This document shows, one piece after another, positions 28,960 through 38,491 of a stretch of DNA of 64,000 nucleotides. Below the pieces are notes generated by a model. It saw nothing but the letters and a program-made list of their open reading frames with translations, searched no databases and was not told the DNA's origin. Both the position numbers and the translations under genes were made by a program. Source of the stretch: Phycisphaeraceae bacterium (GTDB taxonomy: Bacteria > Planctomycetota > Phycisphaerae > Phycisphaerales > SM1A02); NCBI GenBank assembly GCA_019636755.1, contig JAHBWZ010000002.1, forward strand, positions 124,001 to 188,000. Reading direction: 5' to 3'. Position 1 is the stretch's first letter. Each line of letters begins with the position of its first letter.

Positions 28960-31171
28960 CCATGCACCGGTGCTCTATGCCGATGCGCCGTCGATCGGCG
29001 TCCTGCGCGGGGTCGCCCCCACCGGGACAGCGCTGGAGGTCGAGGCGGTAGTGCCGTGGGCGCCGACCGGGCTTCCGGCGCTGGGAGAGTTTCTGCTGGT
29101 GGAACTCTCGCCCGATGAGGCGCTGGTCATCCGCGTCATCCGGTTCCTCGTCATGGGCAGTCTGAGCGGAGCGCAGGGCGAGGAGTACCTGGCCGACTGC
29201 GCGCGCCAGGGCGAGGGCCCGCCCGAGCCCATTCTCCGGCGGATGCTTCGATTCACGATGCGGGCCGCTGTTCTCGGGACGATCCGATCGAGTACGGCGG
29301 CCTTGACCTTCAGCGTCGGCGAGCGGACACCCGTCATGCTCGGATGCCGTCTGCGCCGTCCTGCGTCCGGCGCGCTTCACATGCTCTGTAATGTCGGCCT
29401 GGAGCGGGATCCTTCGGCCGCGATCCTCGGTCACTATGCGCTCGGACGGAGTGTCCGGTCGGACACCCCGGTACGCTTCAGTGTCGATCGCCTCAAGGGG
29501 CGACGGTCGTTCGTGTTCGCGCGGGCGGGGTACGGAAAGAGCAACCTGCTCAAGTACCTCATTTCGCAGCTCTACAGCGCGCCGCCGGATGTCGGCCTGC
29601 TGATTCTGGATCCGGAGGGTGAGTACGCACTTCCGGATGCGGAAGGACGGCCCGGACTCATCAATGTGCCGGCGCTGCGGGACAGGATCTCGCTGTACAC
29701 GAACCGTGCGGTACCTGCCGCCTACGAGCACGTCAGGCGGGGAGAGGCGTCGCTGGACCTGGGAGACTTCTCGCCGCAGGACATCGTGTCGTCATTCGTG
29801 GCACGGGACAAGCAGGAGATTGTCTCGATGAACAACGTCCGGATGATGCGGTTCCCGGAGTGGAGGAAACTGATCGCGCTGCTCGCGACCGAGGGCCACC
29901 ATGCATCGGACGAGGCGATCGCGGAAGTTGTCGGGCTCAGGGCACGCGGAAACGACGCCGTCCTCCAGGCGATCCGGAATAACCTGATACCGCCGATCTC
30001 GAGAATGCACCGGGATGGCGCGCCGATCGGTCGACGTCTCATCGCGGAACTTGCCGAAGGACGCATCGTCATCGTCGACACCTCGCTGCTGCCGCTCGAG
30101 GATGCGGAGTCACTGGGTGCGCTTCTGCTGCAGCGGATCTTCAGCCACAATCGGAAACACTTCACTGACCCGGCTCGACCCAGTGTCCGGTGCCTGGCCG
30201 TCATCGAGGAGGCGCAGACCGTCCTGGGCGGTCGGTCCCCTGATGATCGAAGCATCTGGGTCCGTTGGGTCAAGGAAGGCCGCAAGTACGGCCTGGGCTG
30301 CGTGCTCGTGACGCAGCAGCCCGGCGCGATCTCGGAGCAGATCATCAGCCAGGGCGACAACTTCTTCGTGATGCACCTGCTCAATGACGGTGACCTGCGC
30401 ATGCTGCAGCGGCACAACGGCTACTTCACCGAAGATCTGCTCTCGTTCATACGCAGCGAGCCTATCCGCGGCAACTGCTTCTTCTGGAGCGCGCCGGACC
30501 AGCCGTACGTACTGCCGGCACGTGTGATGAACTTCGAGGAAGTGACCGACCGGCGCCCGGCGGATGCGATCGCGCCGACCCGGGTCTCCGACACTCGCGC
30601 GACAGCACCGGCGCCGCCAGGGGCATCGCGGGCGGCGATCCCGCACACGACCGCGCCGACAGCCGATTCCGGACAGACTCGGCGTACCGTGCGTGGAGTG
30701 CCACAGCCCGCGCGTGCAGCCAGCCCCGCACACGCCGTGGGTGGCAGCAGAGACGACGGCGAGGAGGGCCGCGTTCGTGACTTCGTCTGCGAGGCGATTG
30801 CCGTCGACCCGCGCCTGTGGCTCTATACCGCGCCACCGGAACTCGAAGGCGCGGCAGCGCCGGACGGATCCGGCGCCGCTGGTACCCGGACCATCGTATT
30901 CAGCCACGACTACCTGCTCGGCACCGTCGGCGATCGCTTCCGCCGCAATCCGGACCGGATCCACGCGGTCGACCGGGAGGCGTGGCTGCGCGACGAACTT
31001 CCCGTCCGCGTGAAGGTCGTGCTCACGGCGCTGGGAGGAACGCAGGGCTACGCACAGATCGCCGGTGCATACCGCCGCGTCTGGATCCTCCCCGCGTCAG
31101 CCGTTCCGGCGCTGGGCAGCACCGGAAAGACGTTCCGCGGCGATGTCGCGGGGATCGACCGGTCACTGTGA
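28946..31171 (+). CDS. herA: HerA-like ATPase (FtsK/HerA DNA translocase)
   Basis: A 741-residue AAA+ translocase of the FtsK-HerA family, expected to form a hexamer that feeds DNA to NurA. An N-terminal HAS-barrel-like region (about 1-150) precedes Walker A FARAGYGKSNLL (about 191-202). Walker B is LAVIEEAQTV at about 417-426, with an LVTQQPGAI sensor-like segment. RGNCFFWSAPDQPYVLPARV closes the core. A Pro/Ala-rich linker (about 550-610) is followed by an unusual C-terminal domain (about 615-741) with IVFSHDYLLGTVGDRFRR that I do not recognise. The ATG at 28946 overlaps the nurA stop by 14 bases. Confidence 0.82.
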   Translation: MSQPDHAPVLYADAPSIGVLRGVAPTGTALEVEAVVPWAPTGLPALGEFLLVELSPDEALVIRVIRFLVMGSLSGAQGEEYLADCARQGEGPPEPILRRMLRFTMRAAVLGTIRSSTAALTFSVGERTPVMLGCRLRRPASGALHMLCNVGLERDPSAAILGHYALGRSVRSDTPVRFSVDRLKGRRSFVFARAGYGKSNLLKYLISQLYSAPPDVGLLILDPEGEYALPDAEGRPGLINVPALRDRISLYTNRAVPAAYEHVRRGEASLDLGDFSPQDIVSSFVARDKQEIVSMNNVRMMRFPEWRKLIALLATEGHHASDEAIAEVVGLRARGNDAVLQAIRNNLIPPISRMHRDGAPIGRRLIAELAEGRIVIVDTSLLPLEDAESLGALLLQRIFSHNRKHFTDPARPSVRCLAVIEEAQTVLGGRSPDDRSIWVRWVKEGRKYGLGCVLVTQQPGAISEQIISQGDNFFVMHLLNDGDLRMLQRHNGYFTEDLLSFIRSEPIRGNCFFWSAPDQPYVLPARVMNFEEVTDRRPADAIAPTRVSDTRATAPAPPGASRAAIPHTTAPTADSGQTRRTVRGVPQPARAASPAHAVGGSRDDGEEGRVRDFVCEAIAVDPRLWLYTAPPELEGAAAPDGSGAAGTRTIVFSHDYLLGTVGDRFRRNPDRIHAVDREAWLRDELPVRVKVVLTALGGTQGYAQIAGAYRRVWILPASAVPALGSTGKTFRGDVAGIDRSL

Positions 31172-31394
31172 TGGGGCGAGCCTGGTCGGACACGCGGTGG
31201 GACGACCGCCCGGTCGCGGCGCCCTTCCCCTGGCGCTCGCCGAGGGGTATGCTCGTCCTCGACACGCCGCCCGGGCCTGGCTGACGGGGCAGTCCCGCAC
31301 CGCCAGGTACGCACTTCTCATGCGGCGTCCGCGCGCATCCGGCGCGCAACCAGCCGGCCCGGTCACCGGGCCCACATGTCCTGGGAGGCTCACC

Positions 31395-34016
31395 ATGGCG
31401 ATGGTTCAGATGCGACGTGCACAGGCGCTGTGCCTCGGCGGCATGACGGCGATCACGGCGGCGGCGCCGGGTGCGCCCGCCGCTCACCCTTCGACGCAGG
31501 ACGACCTCGGCGCACGGCGGTCCGCGGTCAGTCACGCAGCCGGCGCTCATGCCGACGCGGACGACTGCGAGGCTGCGTGGATCCCGACCAACGGCGGCTG
31601 GTCTTCGATCGGGTACTCCGAGGTCATTGCGCTCGTGGTCCATGACGATGGATCGGGACCTGCGGTCTACGCGTGCGGTGACTTCCGGAGCGCAGGCGGC
31701 ACATCGACCGACCGGATCGCGCGGTGGGACGGCGCCCGTTGGGCACCGCTCGGCAGCGGACTCTCCGGCAACGCCTTCGCGCTCGCCGTGTTCGACGATG
31801 GATCCGGCCCCGCGGTGTACGTCGGCGGTGACTTCTCCACCGCGGGCGGCACGTCTGCGAGGAACATCGCGCGATGGGACGGCGCGTCCTGGGCACCCCT
31901 GGGCGAAGGCCTGAACAACGCCGTGGAATCGCTGGCGGTCTTCGACGACGGGACAGGGCCCGCGCTCTACGCCGGCGGCCTCTTTACGATGGCCGGCGGC
32001 GGGCCGGCGGCCCGCATCGCGAAGTGGGATGGACGCACGTGGTCGCCTCTCGGCAGCGGCGTGAACGCCCGTGTGCATGCGCTCGCGGTCTTCGATGACG
32101 GCACGGGTCCTGCGCTCTACGCGGGAGGTCGATTCACCGTCGCCGGGGACATCGCCTCAGATCGGATCGCGCGCTGGGACGGGACCGGATGGGCACCGCT
32201 CGGATCGGGACTCTCCGGAATTCCGAACGCGCTCGTCCTGTCACTGGCGGCGTTCGACGATGGGACCGGGCCCGCGCTGTATGCCGGCGGCGCGTTCACG
32301 ATCGCAGGCAGCGTGTACGCGCCGGGGATCGCGCGATGGAACGGCACAGAGTGGACGGAGGTGGGCAGCGGCACGGATGACGCCGTCGCCGCGCTCTGCG
32401 TCTTCGACGATGGCTCCGGGAGATCGCTGTACGCGGGCGGGACCTTCACGACGGCCGGTGGCGTTCCGACCGGCAATGTCGCACGGTGGAACGGCGTCGA
32501 GTGGACGTCCCCTGGGCCCGGCTTTCCGGGCGGCTGGCAGTACAAGGTGAATGCGTTCGCAGTGATGGAGCACGAATCAGATCCCATGCTGTACGTGGGC
32601 GGCTCGTTCCAGGCGGTAGACGGCATCTCCTTTGACCGTACAGCGCGCTGGGACGGAACCCGGTGGCTGCCCCTCACCAATGGCCTGAACGGCTATGTGC
32701 GCGCGCTCGCCGTCGACGAGCATGACGGTGAGTCTGTGCTGTACGTCGGCGGCGCGTTCTCGACGGCCGGTGGCGCGCATGCGCGGAGGATCGCCCGCTG
32801 GGACGGCACGTCGTGGTCGTCGCTGGACGGCGGTATCCGGGGTCCCAGCGCCGTCACGAGCGTGCGTGCCATCCTGCCGACCCGGTCCCCCAGCGGCGAC
32901 ACCATCCTGATGGTCGGCGGCGCGTTCACGATCGCCGGCGATCAGCCTGCCGCCAACATCGCCTCCTGGGATGGCACCGGGTGGTCGCCGCTTGGCGGCG
33001 GCGTGAACGGCGGCGTCCTTTCACTCGCGACCTTCGACGACGGCACCGGACCCGCGCTGTATGTCGGCGGCGTCTTCGCGGCCGCGGGCGGCGTGCCGGC
33101 GCTGAGGATCGCGCGGTGGGACGGCGCGTCATGGTCGCCGGTGGGCAGTGGACTGGCGGGGCTGCAGAGCAGCGTGCAGGCGCTGCTCGCGTTCGACGAC
33201 GGCACCGGGCCCGCGCTGTACGCCGGCGGTCGCTTCACGCAGGCGGGCGACGCGCCCCTGGCCAACATCGCCAGGTGGGACGGCCGCGGGTGGTCGGATG
33301 TCGGCGGCGGCATGGATGGCACCGTCTCCGTGCTGGCGGTGCACGACGACGGCACCGGGCCCGCGCTGTACGCCGGCGGGAGTTTCACGGTCGCCGGCAC
33401 TGTTCAGACCGGAGGCATCGCGAAGTGGGATGGGATTGCGTGGACAGCGGTCGGCGGGGGGATTGACGGATCGGTGTCCGCCCTGTTCGTCGCCGACGAC
33501 GGCACCGGACCTGCGTTGCTCGCTGGCGGACAGTTCCTGTGGGCAGGTGGCGCGCCAGCCAACCACCTGGCGCGGTGGGACGGCACGTCATGGTCTCCGG
33601 TCGTCAGCACGATGAGTGCGGGCGTCGGCGCATTGGCCATGTACCACGACGTGTCTGCCGGTGGCATGGTCCTGGCCGTCGGCGGTACGTTTCTCAACTC
33701 GTCGACAGGTGACGCGTTTCTGACCAGGCGGCGGATCTGCCAGCGGGACTGCGACCGCGACGGCACGCCGGATCACCTCCAGATCGCCCGGGATCCATCG
33801 CTTGACGCCAACGCGGACGGCTTTCCTGACGCGTGCAGCCGTGCGCTTGGCGACTTCGACCTGAACGGCGCCGTGGAGTTCGAGGATCTGCTTGTCCTGC
33901 TCAGCCTGTTCGGCGCACTCGAGCCCGGGTTCGGAGACCTGAACACCGACGGCATCATCGACGAGTCGGACCTGGCCATACTCATCGCCAACTGGGGACC
34001 GTACCTGTCGCCATGA
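31395..34016 (+). CDS. exported repeat protein (about 14 kelch-like repeats) with dockerin-like tail
   Basis: An 873-residue exported protein. After a signal peptide, about 14 tandem repeats run to residue 770, each roughly 50-60 residues. The core phrase is GPALYAGGxFTxAGG, then IARWDGxxWSPLG. It closes with a calcium-binding RDCDRDGTPDHLQI segment and two dockerin-like loops, DFDLNGAVEFEDLL and DLNTDGIIDESDLA. GGAGG at 31384-31388 supports the ATG at 31395. The repeats resemble propeller or delta-60 type blades common in Phycisphaerae surface proteins. A large surface adhesin or scaffold is likely; ligand is unknown. Confidence 0.87.
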   Translation: MAMVQMRRAQALCLGGMTAITAAAPGAPAAHPSTQDDLGARRSAVSHAAGAHADADDCEAAWIPTNGGWSSIGYSEVIALVVHDDGSGPAVYACGDFRSAGGTSTDRIARWDGARWAPLGSGLSGNAFALAVFDDGSGPAVYVGGDFSTAGGTSARNIARWDGASWAPLGEGLNNAVESLAVFDDGTGPALYAGGLFTMAGGGPAARIAKWDGRTWSPLGSGVNARVHALAVFDDGTGPALYAGGRFTVAGDIASDRIARWDGTGWAPLGSGLSGIPNALVLSLAAFDDGTGPALYAGGAFTIAGSVYAPGIARWNGTEWTEVGSGTDDAVAALCVFDDGSGRSLYAGGTFTTAGGVPTGNVARWNGVEWTSPGPGFPGGWQYKVNAFAVMEHESDPMLYVGGSFQAVDGISFDRTARWDGTRWLPLTNGLNGYVRALAVDEHDGESVLYVGGAFSTAGGAHARRIARWDGTSWSSLDGGIRGPSAVTSVRAILPTRSPSGDTILMVGGAFTIAGDQPAANIASWDGTGWSPLGGGVNGGVLSLATFDDGTGPALYVGGVFAAAGGVPALRIARWDGASWSPVGSGLAGLQSSVQALLAFDDGTGPALYAGGRFTQAGDAPLANIARWDGRGWSDVGGGMDGTVSVLAVHDDGTGPALYAGGSFTVAGTVQTGGIAKWDGIAWTAVGGGIDGSVSALFVADDGTGPALLAGGQFLWAGGAPANHLARWDGTSWSPVVSTMSAGVGALAMYHDVSAGGMVLAVGGTFLNSSTGDAFLTRRRICQRDCDRDGTPDHLQIARDPSLDANADGFPDACSRALGDFDLNGAVEFEDLLVLLSLFGALEPGFGDLNTDGIIDESDLAILIANWGPYLSP

Positions 34017-34049
34017 TCACGCGCGGCATGCCTCTGCGCCACTGAGACA

Positions 34050-34082
34050 GCCGGACCGGAGCGCCCTGCGCTCCGGTCCGGC
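34050..34082. terminator. perfect 15-bp hairpin between convergent genes
   Basis: GCCGGACCGGAGCGC pairs with GCGCTCCGGTCCGGC with a CCT loop, 34 bases after the stop of the repeat protein and 67 bases beyond the stop of the convergent gene. No T-run follows on either strand, so termination would be factor-assisted or hairpin-only. Confidence 0.65.
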
Positions 34083-34156
34083 GTTGTACCCGTCAGCGAT
34101 GTGAGGCGTGCCGCCGCGAAGGATCCCATCGAGCGGTCATGCACGCCGCGGCCCGC

Positions 34157-35866
34157 TCAGCACGGACCCCAGTCCGCCAGCAGCATCAGGACGTCGGCGA
34201 AGTCGACCGTGCCGCTGCCGTCCAGGTCGGCCGGGCAGTCGGGGCAGGCGCCCCATGCCGCCAGCAGCAGCAGGAGATCCGCGAAGTCGACTTCACCGCT
34301 GCCATCCAGGTCGGAGGGGCAGGTCGGCGGCAGGCTCGCGACGATGATCGCCTGCGTCTGGTCGGTGAAGGTGACGCGGATCGCGATGTCGCCGTGGTTG
34401 TTGACGGCGGGCCGGAAGCCGCTGTGCATGCCGATGCCCGGCCACACGTCGAACGTGTCCACCTGTCGCAGGACGTTGTCGTCGAGCATCATCCACTGTC
34501 CGCGGCGCAGGACGAAGTGCCATGTGCCGTCCGTCTCCCGCACCCACATGCCCTCGTCGTTGGACGCGTTGACGCCGGGGCCGCGGAGCGCCGCCGTGAA
34601 GTAGACGCGGCCGGCGTCGTCGACGATCACGCGGTCGTTGCTCATGAGGGTGTCGAACTGGATGGTCCCCCAGCCATAGACGGGCATGCCCTCGCGGACG
34701 ACGATCTCGGCGTCGAACGGTGCCTGGCCCGGCACCCAGCGCACGATGGCGGTGTCCGACCCGGCCGGCGACAGGAACCGGGCGCGGAACGCCGTGGTCC
34801 CGTCGCCGCCCGCCGTCATGCTTGCGGCCGCGACGCCCTCGTAGACGCCGCCCGGAGCCGAGCCGGTGCGGTAGGCGATCGTCTCGATCGACTTGCCATT
34901 GTGGTACCAGAGACCGCCCATCCACTGGAAGCCGTCGTTGACCGTCATGTTGAACGCCGTGCCGTTCTGCGTCAGCGAGAGGACCTCGAGGCTCGAAGGC
35001 GATCCGAACGGCATGCCGACCGGTGAGTTGCTGCCCTGGAGCGCGGTGAGCGACAGGGCCGCCGGCCATCCGGAGAAGATACCCAGCAGCGACTGCTGTC
35101 CGACGTCGACGAGCGACACGAATCCGGTGCGTCCCATGCTGTTGATCTGCACGGTTGACGTGACCGCGCCTCCGAACGTACCGCCCGGCACGCCGGGCGC
35201 CACCCATCCGGTGCGCTTCAGCATGGTGAGACCGCCGAACCAGTGCATGTAGTACGCCTGGCCGTTCTGGGCATTGATGCCGGGACCGGCCAGCGAGGTG
35301 ATGAACCCCATCAGGTCGTTCTCGCTGAATGACGGCAGCCAGCTGATGTCCGTCAGCGTGACGCCCGCGCCGGCGCCGGGGGCCGGATCGCCCGGGATGG
35401 CCACCTTGCTGAGCTGTCCGCCCAGCCGCCGGAAGAGGCCGGTCACCTGCGCGTCTCCCAGTCCGGTCAGCGGCGCCGCGAAGCCCACGTTGCCGGAGTC
35501 GTTCAGCATCGGCGGATAGCCACCCATGCCGAAGTCACCGAATCGCACGTCCGGCGGCGCGGACGGGAACGGGTAGCCCGTACCGGCCACCATCTGCACC
35601 GTTCCGAGCGCCTCCGCGGGCGTCAGCCAGATGCCGGAGTTGGCGAGCAGGCTGGTGGTCTTCGCCTTGAACACCACCTGGCCCGCGCTGTTGATCGACG
35701 GCATGCCGAACTCGGTGAACGTGCCGCCGATCGTGCCCGGTGCCGGGAGGCCCGTCCGGACCACCGTCCGGTAGATGTACACCTCGGCCGACGCCGACGA
35801 CGCCAGCACGCCCGCGGCGATCCCCGCCGCCACCACGATCATTGCGTTCCTGTTTCCGCTCGCCAT
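34157..35866 (-). CDS. exported DUF7453-like protein with dockerin-like tail
   Basis: A 569-residue exported protein. The signal peptide AMIVVAAGIAAGVLASSASA is at residues 6-25. The body repeats phrases such as FGMPSINSAGQVVFKA, FGMGGYPPMLNDSGNVGF and VYFTAALRGPGVNASNDEG. These are typical of planctomycete exported 'anchor' proteins now grouped as DUF7453. The C-terminus carries two dockerin-like loops, DLDGSGEVDFADLL and DLDGSGTVDFADVL, each followed by LLAxWGxC. The ATG at 35866 is preferred over an in-frame start at 35893. Substrate or partner is unknown. Confidence 0.8.
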   Translation of the reverse strand: MASGNRNAMIVVAAGIAAGVLASSASAEVYIYRTVVRTGLPAPGTIGGTFTEFGMPSINSAGQVVFKAKTTSLLANSGIWLTPAEALGTVQMVAGTGYPFPSAPPDVRFGDFGMGGYPPMLNDSGNVGFAAPLTGLGDAQVTGLFRRLGGQLSKVAIPGDPAPGAGAGVTLTDISWLPSFSENDLMGFITSLAGPGINAQNGQAYYMHWFGGLTMLKRTGWVAPGVPGGTFGGAVTSTVQINSMGRTGFVSLVDVGQQSLLGIFSGWPAALSLTALQGSNSPVGMPFGSPSSLEVLSLTQNGTAFNMTVNDGFQWMGGLWYHNGKSIETIAYRTGSAPGGVYEGVAAASMTAGGDGTTAFRARFLSPAGSDTAIVRWVPGQAPFDAEIVVREGMPVYGWGTIQFDTLMSNDRVIVDDAGRVYFTAALRGPGVNASNDEGMWVRETDGTWHFVLRRGQWMMLDDNVLRQVDTFDVWPGIGMHSGFRPAVNNHGDIAIRVTFTDQTQAIIVASLPPTCPSDLDGSGEVDFADLLLLLAAWGACPDCPADLDGSGTVDFADVLMLLADWGPC

Positions 35867-36046
35867 GGGTCTGTCCCTCGTGATTCGCGCCACGGCGTGG
35901 CGCTCGCTGCTTCGGGGTCGCCGCGAAGCCGGGAGGGCGCCGCGGGGTCCGGACCGTGCCGGACTCCCACGACAGGCGGAGGACCGGCGGACGAGGGGAC
36001 ATGATTTCTGCGCGCGGCGGGTCGACCGGGATGTTCCCGGACCCTG

Positions 36047-38491
36047 TCAGGGCAACGACGGCGGCACGGCCGGCCCGTCCGCGGCCGGCGCATCGTCCGC
36101 CCCGGCCGGCCCCAGGAGTTCCGCGAGCGTCCGGCGCGCGGTGCGAAGGCGTTCATCCGTCTCGTCGACCCGCGCGGCAAGGCACGCCACGGCCCGGACG
36201 AGCGATGCCTCGGCGCGGGGGCGGTCGCCGGCGGCGAGCGCGATCGTCCCCATGTCGACCCGGACCATGCAGCACGCCTCGGAGTCCGGGCCCTGCCGGC
36301 GTTCCAGGAGTGCGAGCCGGCGCTCCGCGTGTGCCATCGCCTCGGCGTACCGGCCCTGGCCGTAGGCGATGCGCATCAGGGCGCTCAGCGCCACGTTGCG
36401 GTACCAGTTGTCCGGCCCGAATCGCGTCACGGTCATCGACTCGATCTCCCGGAAGAGCGCTTCCGCGTCCGTCACCTGTCCGGACTCCATCGCCGATCGC
36501 GCCGCTTCCAGCCGCAGTTCGATGGTGCGGGAATTCAACGGACCCAGTCGTTCCGAGGCCAGGGATGCCGCGCGCCGGAAGAGATCCGACGCGCCGGGAT
36601 CGCCGGCGTGCCGGAGCGTCGATGCAAGGTAGCGCATGGCCTCGAGGTCGTACGGCGCCTGCTCCGCGCCCGCCTGCGCGAATCGATCGACGATCCGGCG
36701 CATGACGGCCGCGGCGTCGTCATCGATGACGTGGGCGCGATGCAGCGCGGCCCGCCAGGTCACGGGGTCCTCATCGCCGTGGACGCGGCGGGCGTCGTCG
36801 TGGATGCCCGTGATCCGATCGGCGATGCCGTCGAGCCTGCGGGCGCTCATTGCGGCGAGCAGCGCATCCATGCGCCGGTGCAGCGTGATGCGATCGGTCG
36901 CACCACGCGTCATCACGCTCAGCGCGGCGGCCCGATCGAGCGTATCGGCCGCCGCCGCGAAGTCCGTCAGCGTCTGCATGGCCATGCCGAGCCGATGCAT
37001 CACCTCCGCCAGCACGCGCGGATCATCCGCCAGGCGGCGCTCGGCATCCGCGGCAACGAGTCGAAGCCGGTCCGACAGCGATCGATCCGGATCACCCGCA
37101 TGGTCCGGGTCCAGTGCCTCGATGAGGTCGCCCAGGAGGAAGTCCGCCATGGCGCGGACGCGATCGCGCTCGTGTTCCGCTTCCAGGAGCGCCGTCTCCG
37201 CGTCCCGGCGGCTCTCGGTGGCCCTGGTCAGCCCGATCACGGCGGCAACCGTTCCGGCGATGAGCGAGCACACCGCAACGGCGATCGCCGCGCTGGCAAC
37301 CCGGTGCCGGAGGATGAACCGGCCGAACAGGTAGAGCGGGCGCGGTGGCGTCGCCAGCACCGGTCGCCCGTCGAGATACCGGCGAAGATCATCGGCCAGC
37401 GCCGCCGCGGACGCATAGCGCTGATCGGGCTCCAGCGCGACCGCCATGAGCACGATCCGGTCGAGGTCTCCGCGCAGTTCGCGGCTTCGATGCAGGAGAT
37501 CCGGTCCGCCCCGCGCAGCCAGCGCGCTGGGACGGGTGGCCGCCGTGGTGACCGATCCTCCGCGGCGACCCGCGACGAGCGGCGCCCTGGGCACCTGTCC
37601 CGTCAGCACCTCGCAGAGCAGGACGCCGAGCGCGTACACGTCCGTGCGGAGGTCGACAGGCGACTCTCCCTGCGCCTGCTCCGGGCTCATGTAGCGCGGC
37701 GTCCCGAGCCGGGTCCCGCGCTGCGTCCGCTCGCCATCGCGGCTGTCATCATCGTCGTGCTCAAGCAGCCGCGCGATGCCGAAGTCGATGACGCGCGGTC
37801 GCGCCCGGCCATCCACGCGCTCCACCAGCACGTTCGCCGGCTTGAGGTCGCGATGGATCACCGCGCGCTGGTGGGCGTGGTGCACGGCATCGCAGACGTC
37901 CGCCACCAGGCGGACGCGATCACGGACGGAGAGCGCGTGGTGCTCGCAGTACCGGACCAGCGGCAGTCCGTCGACCAGTTCCATGGCCAGGAACGGCCGG
38001 CGCGATGCGTCCACGCCCGCGTCGAGCACGCGGGCGATGCCCGGATGATTCATCCGCGCCAGCAGGCGCGCCTCGGCGCGGAAGCGTGCCCGCAGCGATG
38101 GCGTCGCCAGTTCCGTGCGCAGCACCTTGACGGCCACGTCACGCTCCACCGGCTCCAGTTGCCGCGCCCGGAACACGATGCCGAAGCCACCCCGGCCGAT
38201 GCACTCCCCGATCGCATACCCGTCGATTTCCGGGGGCGGCCCGTCGTCGGCCTCCGGCGCCTCGTCGGCGTCAGGCGCGCCCGGGGGACCGGTCCCGTCC
38301 AGCAGCATGCCCGCCGCCCGGCGATGCGCCGCGCGCAGGGCCTCCGCAGCCGCGCGGACCGGCGGCGCCGCCAGCGCCCGCGCCTCGACGGCGCGCGCCA
38401 CATCCTCCGGCCCGGCGTCCGAGGCATCCGCCTCCTGCAGCAGCGCGAAGAGCGCCTTGACGGCGTCCGGATCCGGCGCTTCGTCGATCAC
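36047..38491 (-). CDS. Ser/Thr protein kinase with TPR-like C-terminal region
   Basis: An 814-residue membrane-bound kinase. The Hanks-type kinase domain (about 90-350) has the Gly loop IGRGGFGIVF, Lys122 (VAVKVLR), HRDLKPANV (Asp215) and DFG at 236-238. A transmembrane helix follows near residue 400 (VASAAIAVAVCSLIAGTV). After it are about 350 residues of helical repeats resembling TPRs (LGMAMQTLTDFAAAADTL, AEALFREIESMTVTRFG). Its GTG start overlaps the stop of the sigma factor gene by four bases (GTGA). Sigma-kinase pairs of this kind are common in planctomycetes. It probably phosphorylates regulators, perhaps the sigma factor's partner. Confidence 0.9.
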   Translation of the reverse strand: MIDEAPDPDAVKALFALLQEADASDAGPEDVARAVEARALAAPPVRAAAEALRAAHRRAAGMLLDGTGPPGAPDADEAPEADDGPPPEIDGYAIGECIGRGGFGIVFRARQLEPVERDVAVKVLRTELATPSLRARFRAEARLLARMNHPGIARVLDAGVDASRRPFLAMELVDGLPLVRYCEHHALSVRDRVRLVADVCDAVHHAHQRAVIHRDLKPANVLVERVDGRARPRVIDFGIARLLEHDDDDSRDGERTQRGTRLGTPRYMSPEQAQGESPVDLRTDVYALGVLLCEVLTGQVPRAPLVAGRRGGSVTTAATRPSALAARGGPDLLHRSRELRGDLDRIVLMAVALEPDQRYASAAALADDLRRYLDGRPVLATPPRPLYLFGRFILRHRVASAAIAVAVCSLIAGTVAAVIGLTRATESRRDAETALLEAEHERDRVRAMADFLLGDLIEALDPDHAGDPDRSLSDRLRLVAADAERRLADDPRVLAEVMHRLGMAMQTLTDFAAAADTLDRAAALSVMTRGATDRITLHRRMDALLAAMSARRLDGIADRITGIHDDARRVHGDEDPVTWRAALHRAHVIDDDAAAVMRRIVDRFAQAGAEQAPYDLEAMRYLASTLRHAGDPGASDLFRRAASLASERLGPLNSRTIELRLEAARSAMESGQVTDAEALFREIESMTVTRFGPDNWYRNVALSALMRIAYGQGRYAEAMAHAERRLALLERRQGPDSEACCMVRVDMGTIALAAGDRPRAEASLVRAVACLAARVDETDERLRTARRTLAELLGPAGADDAPAADGPAVPPSLP

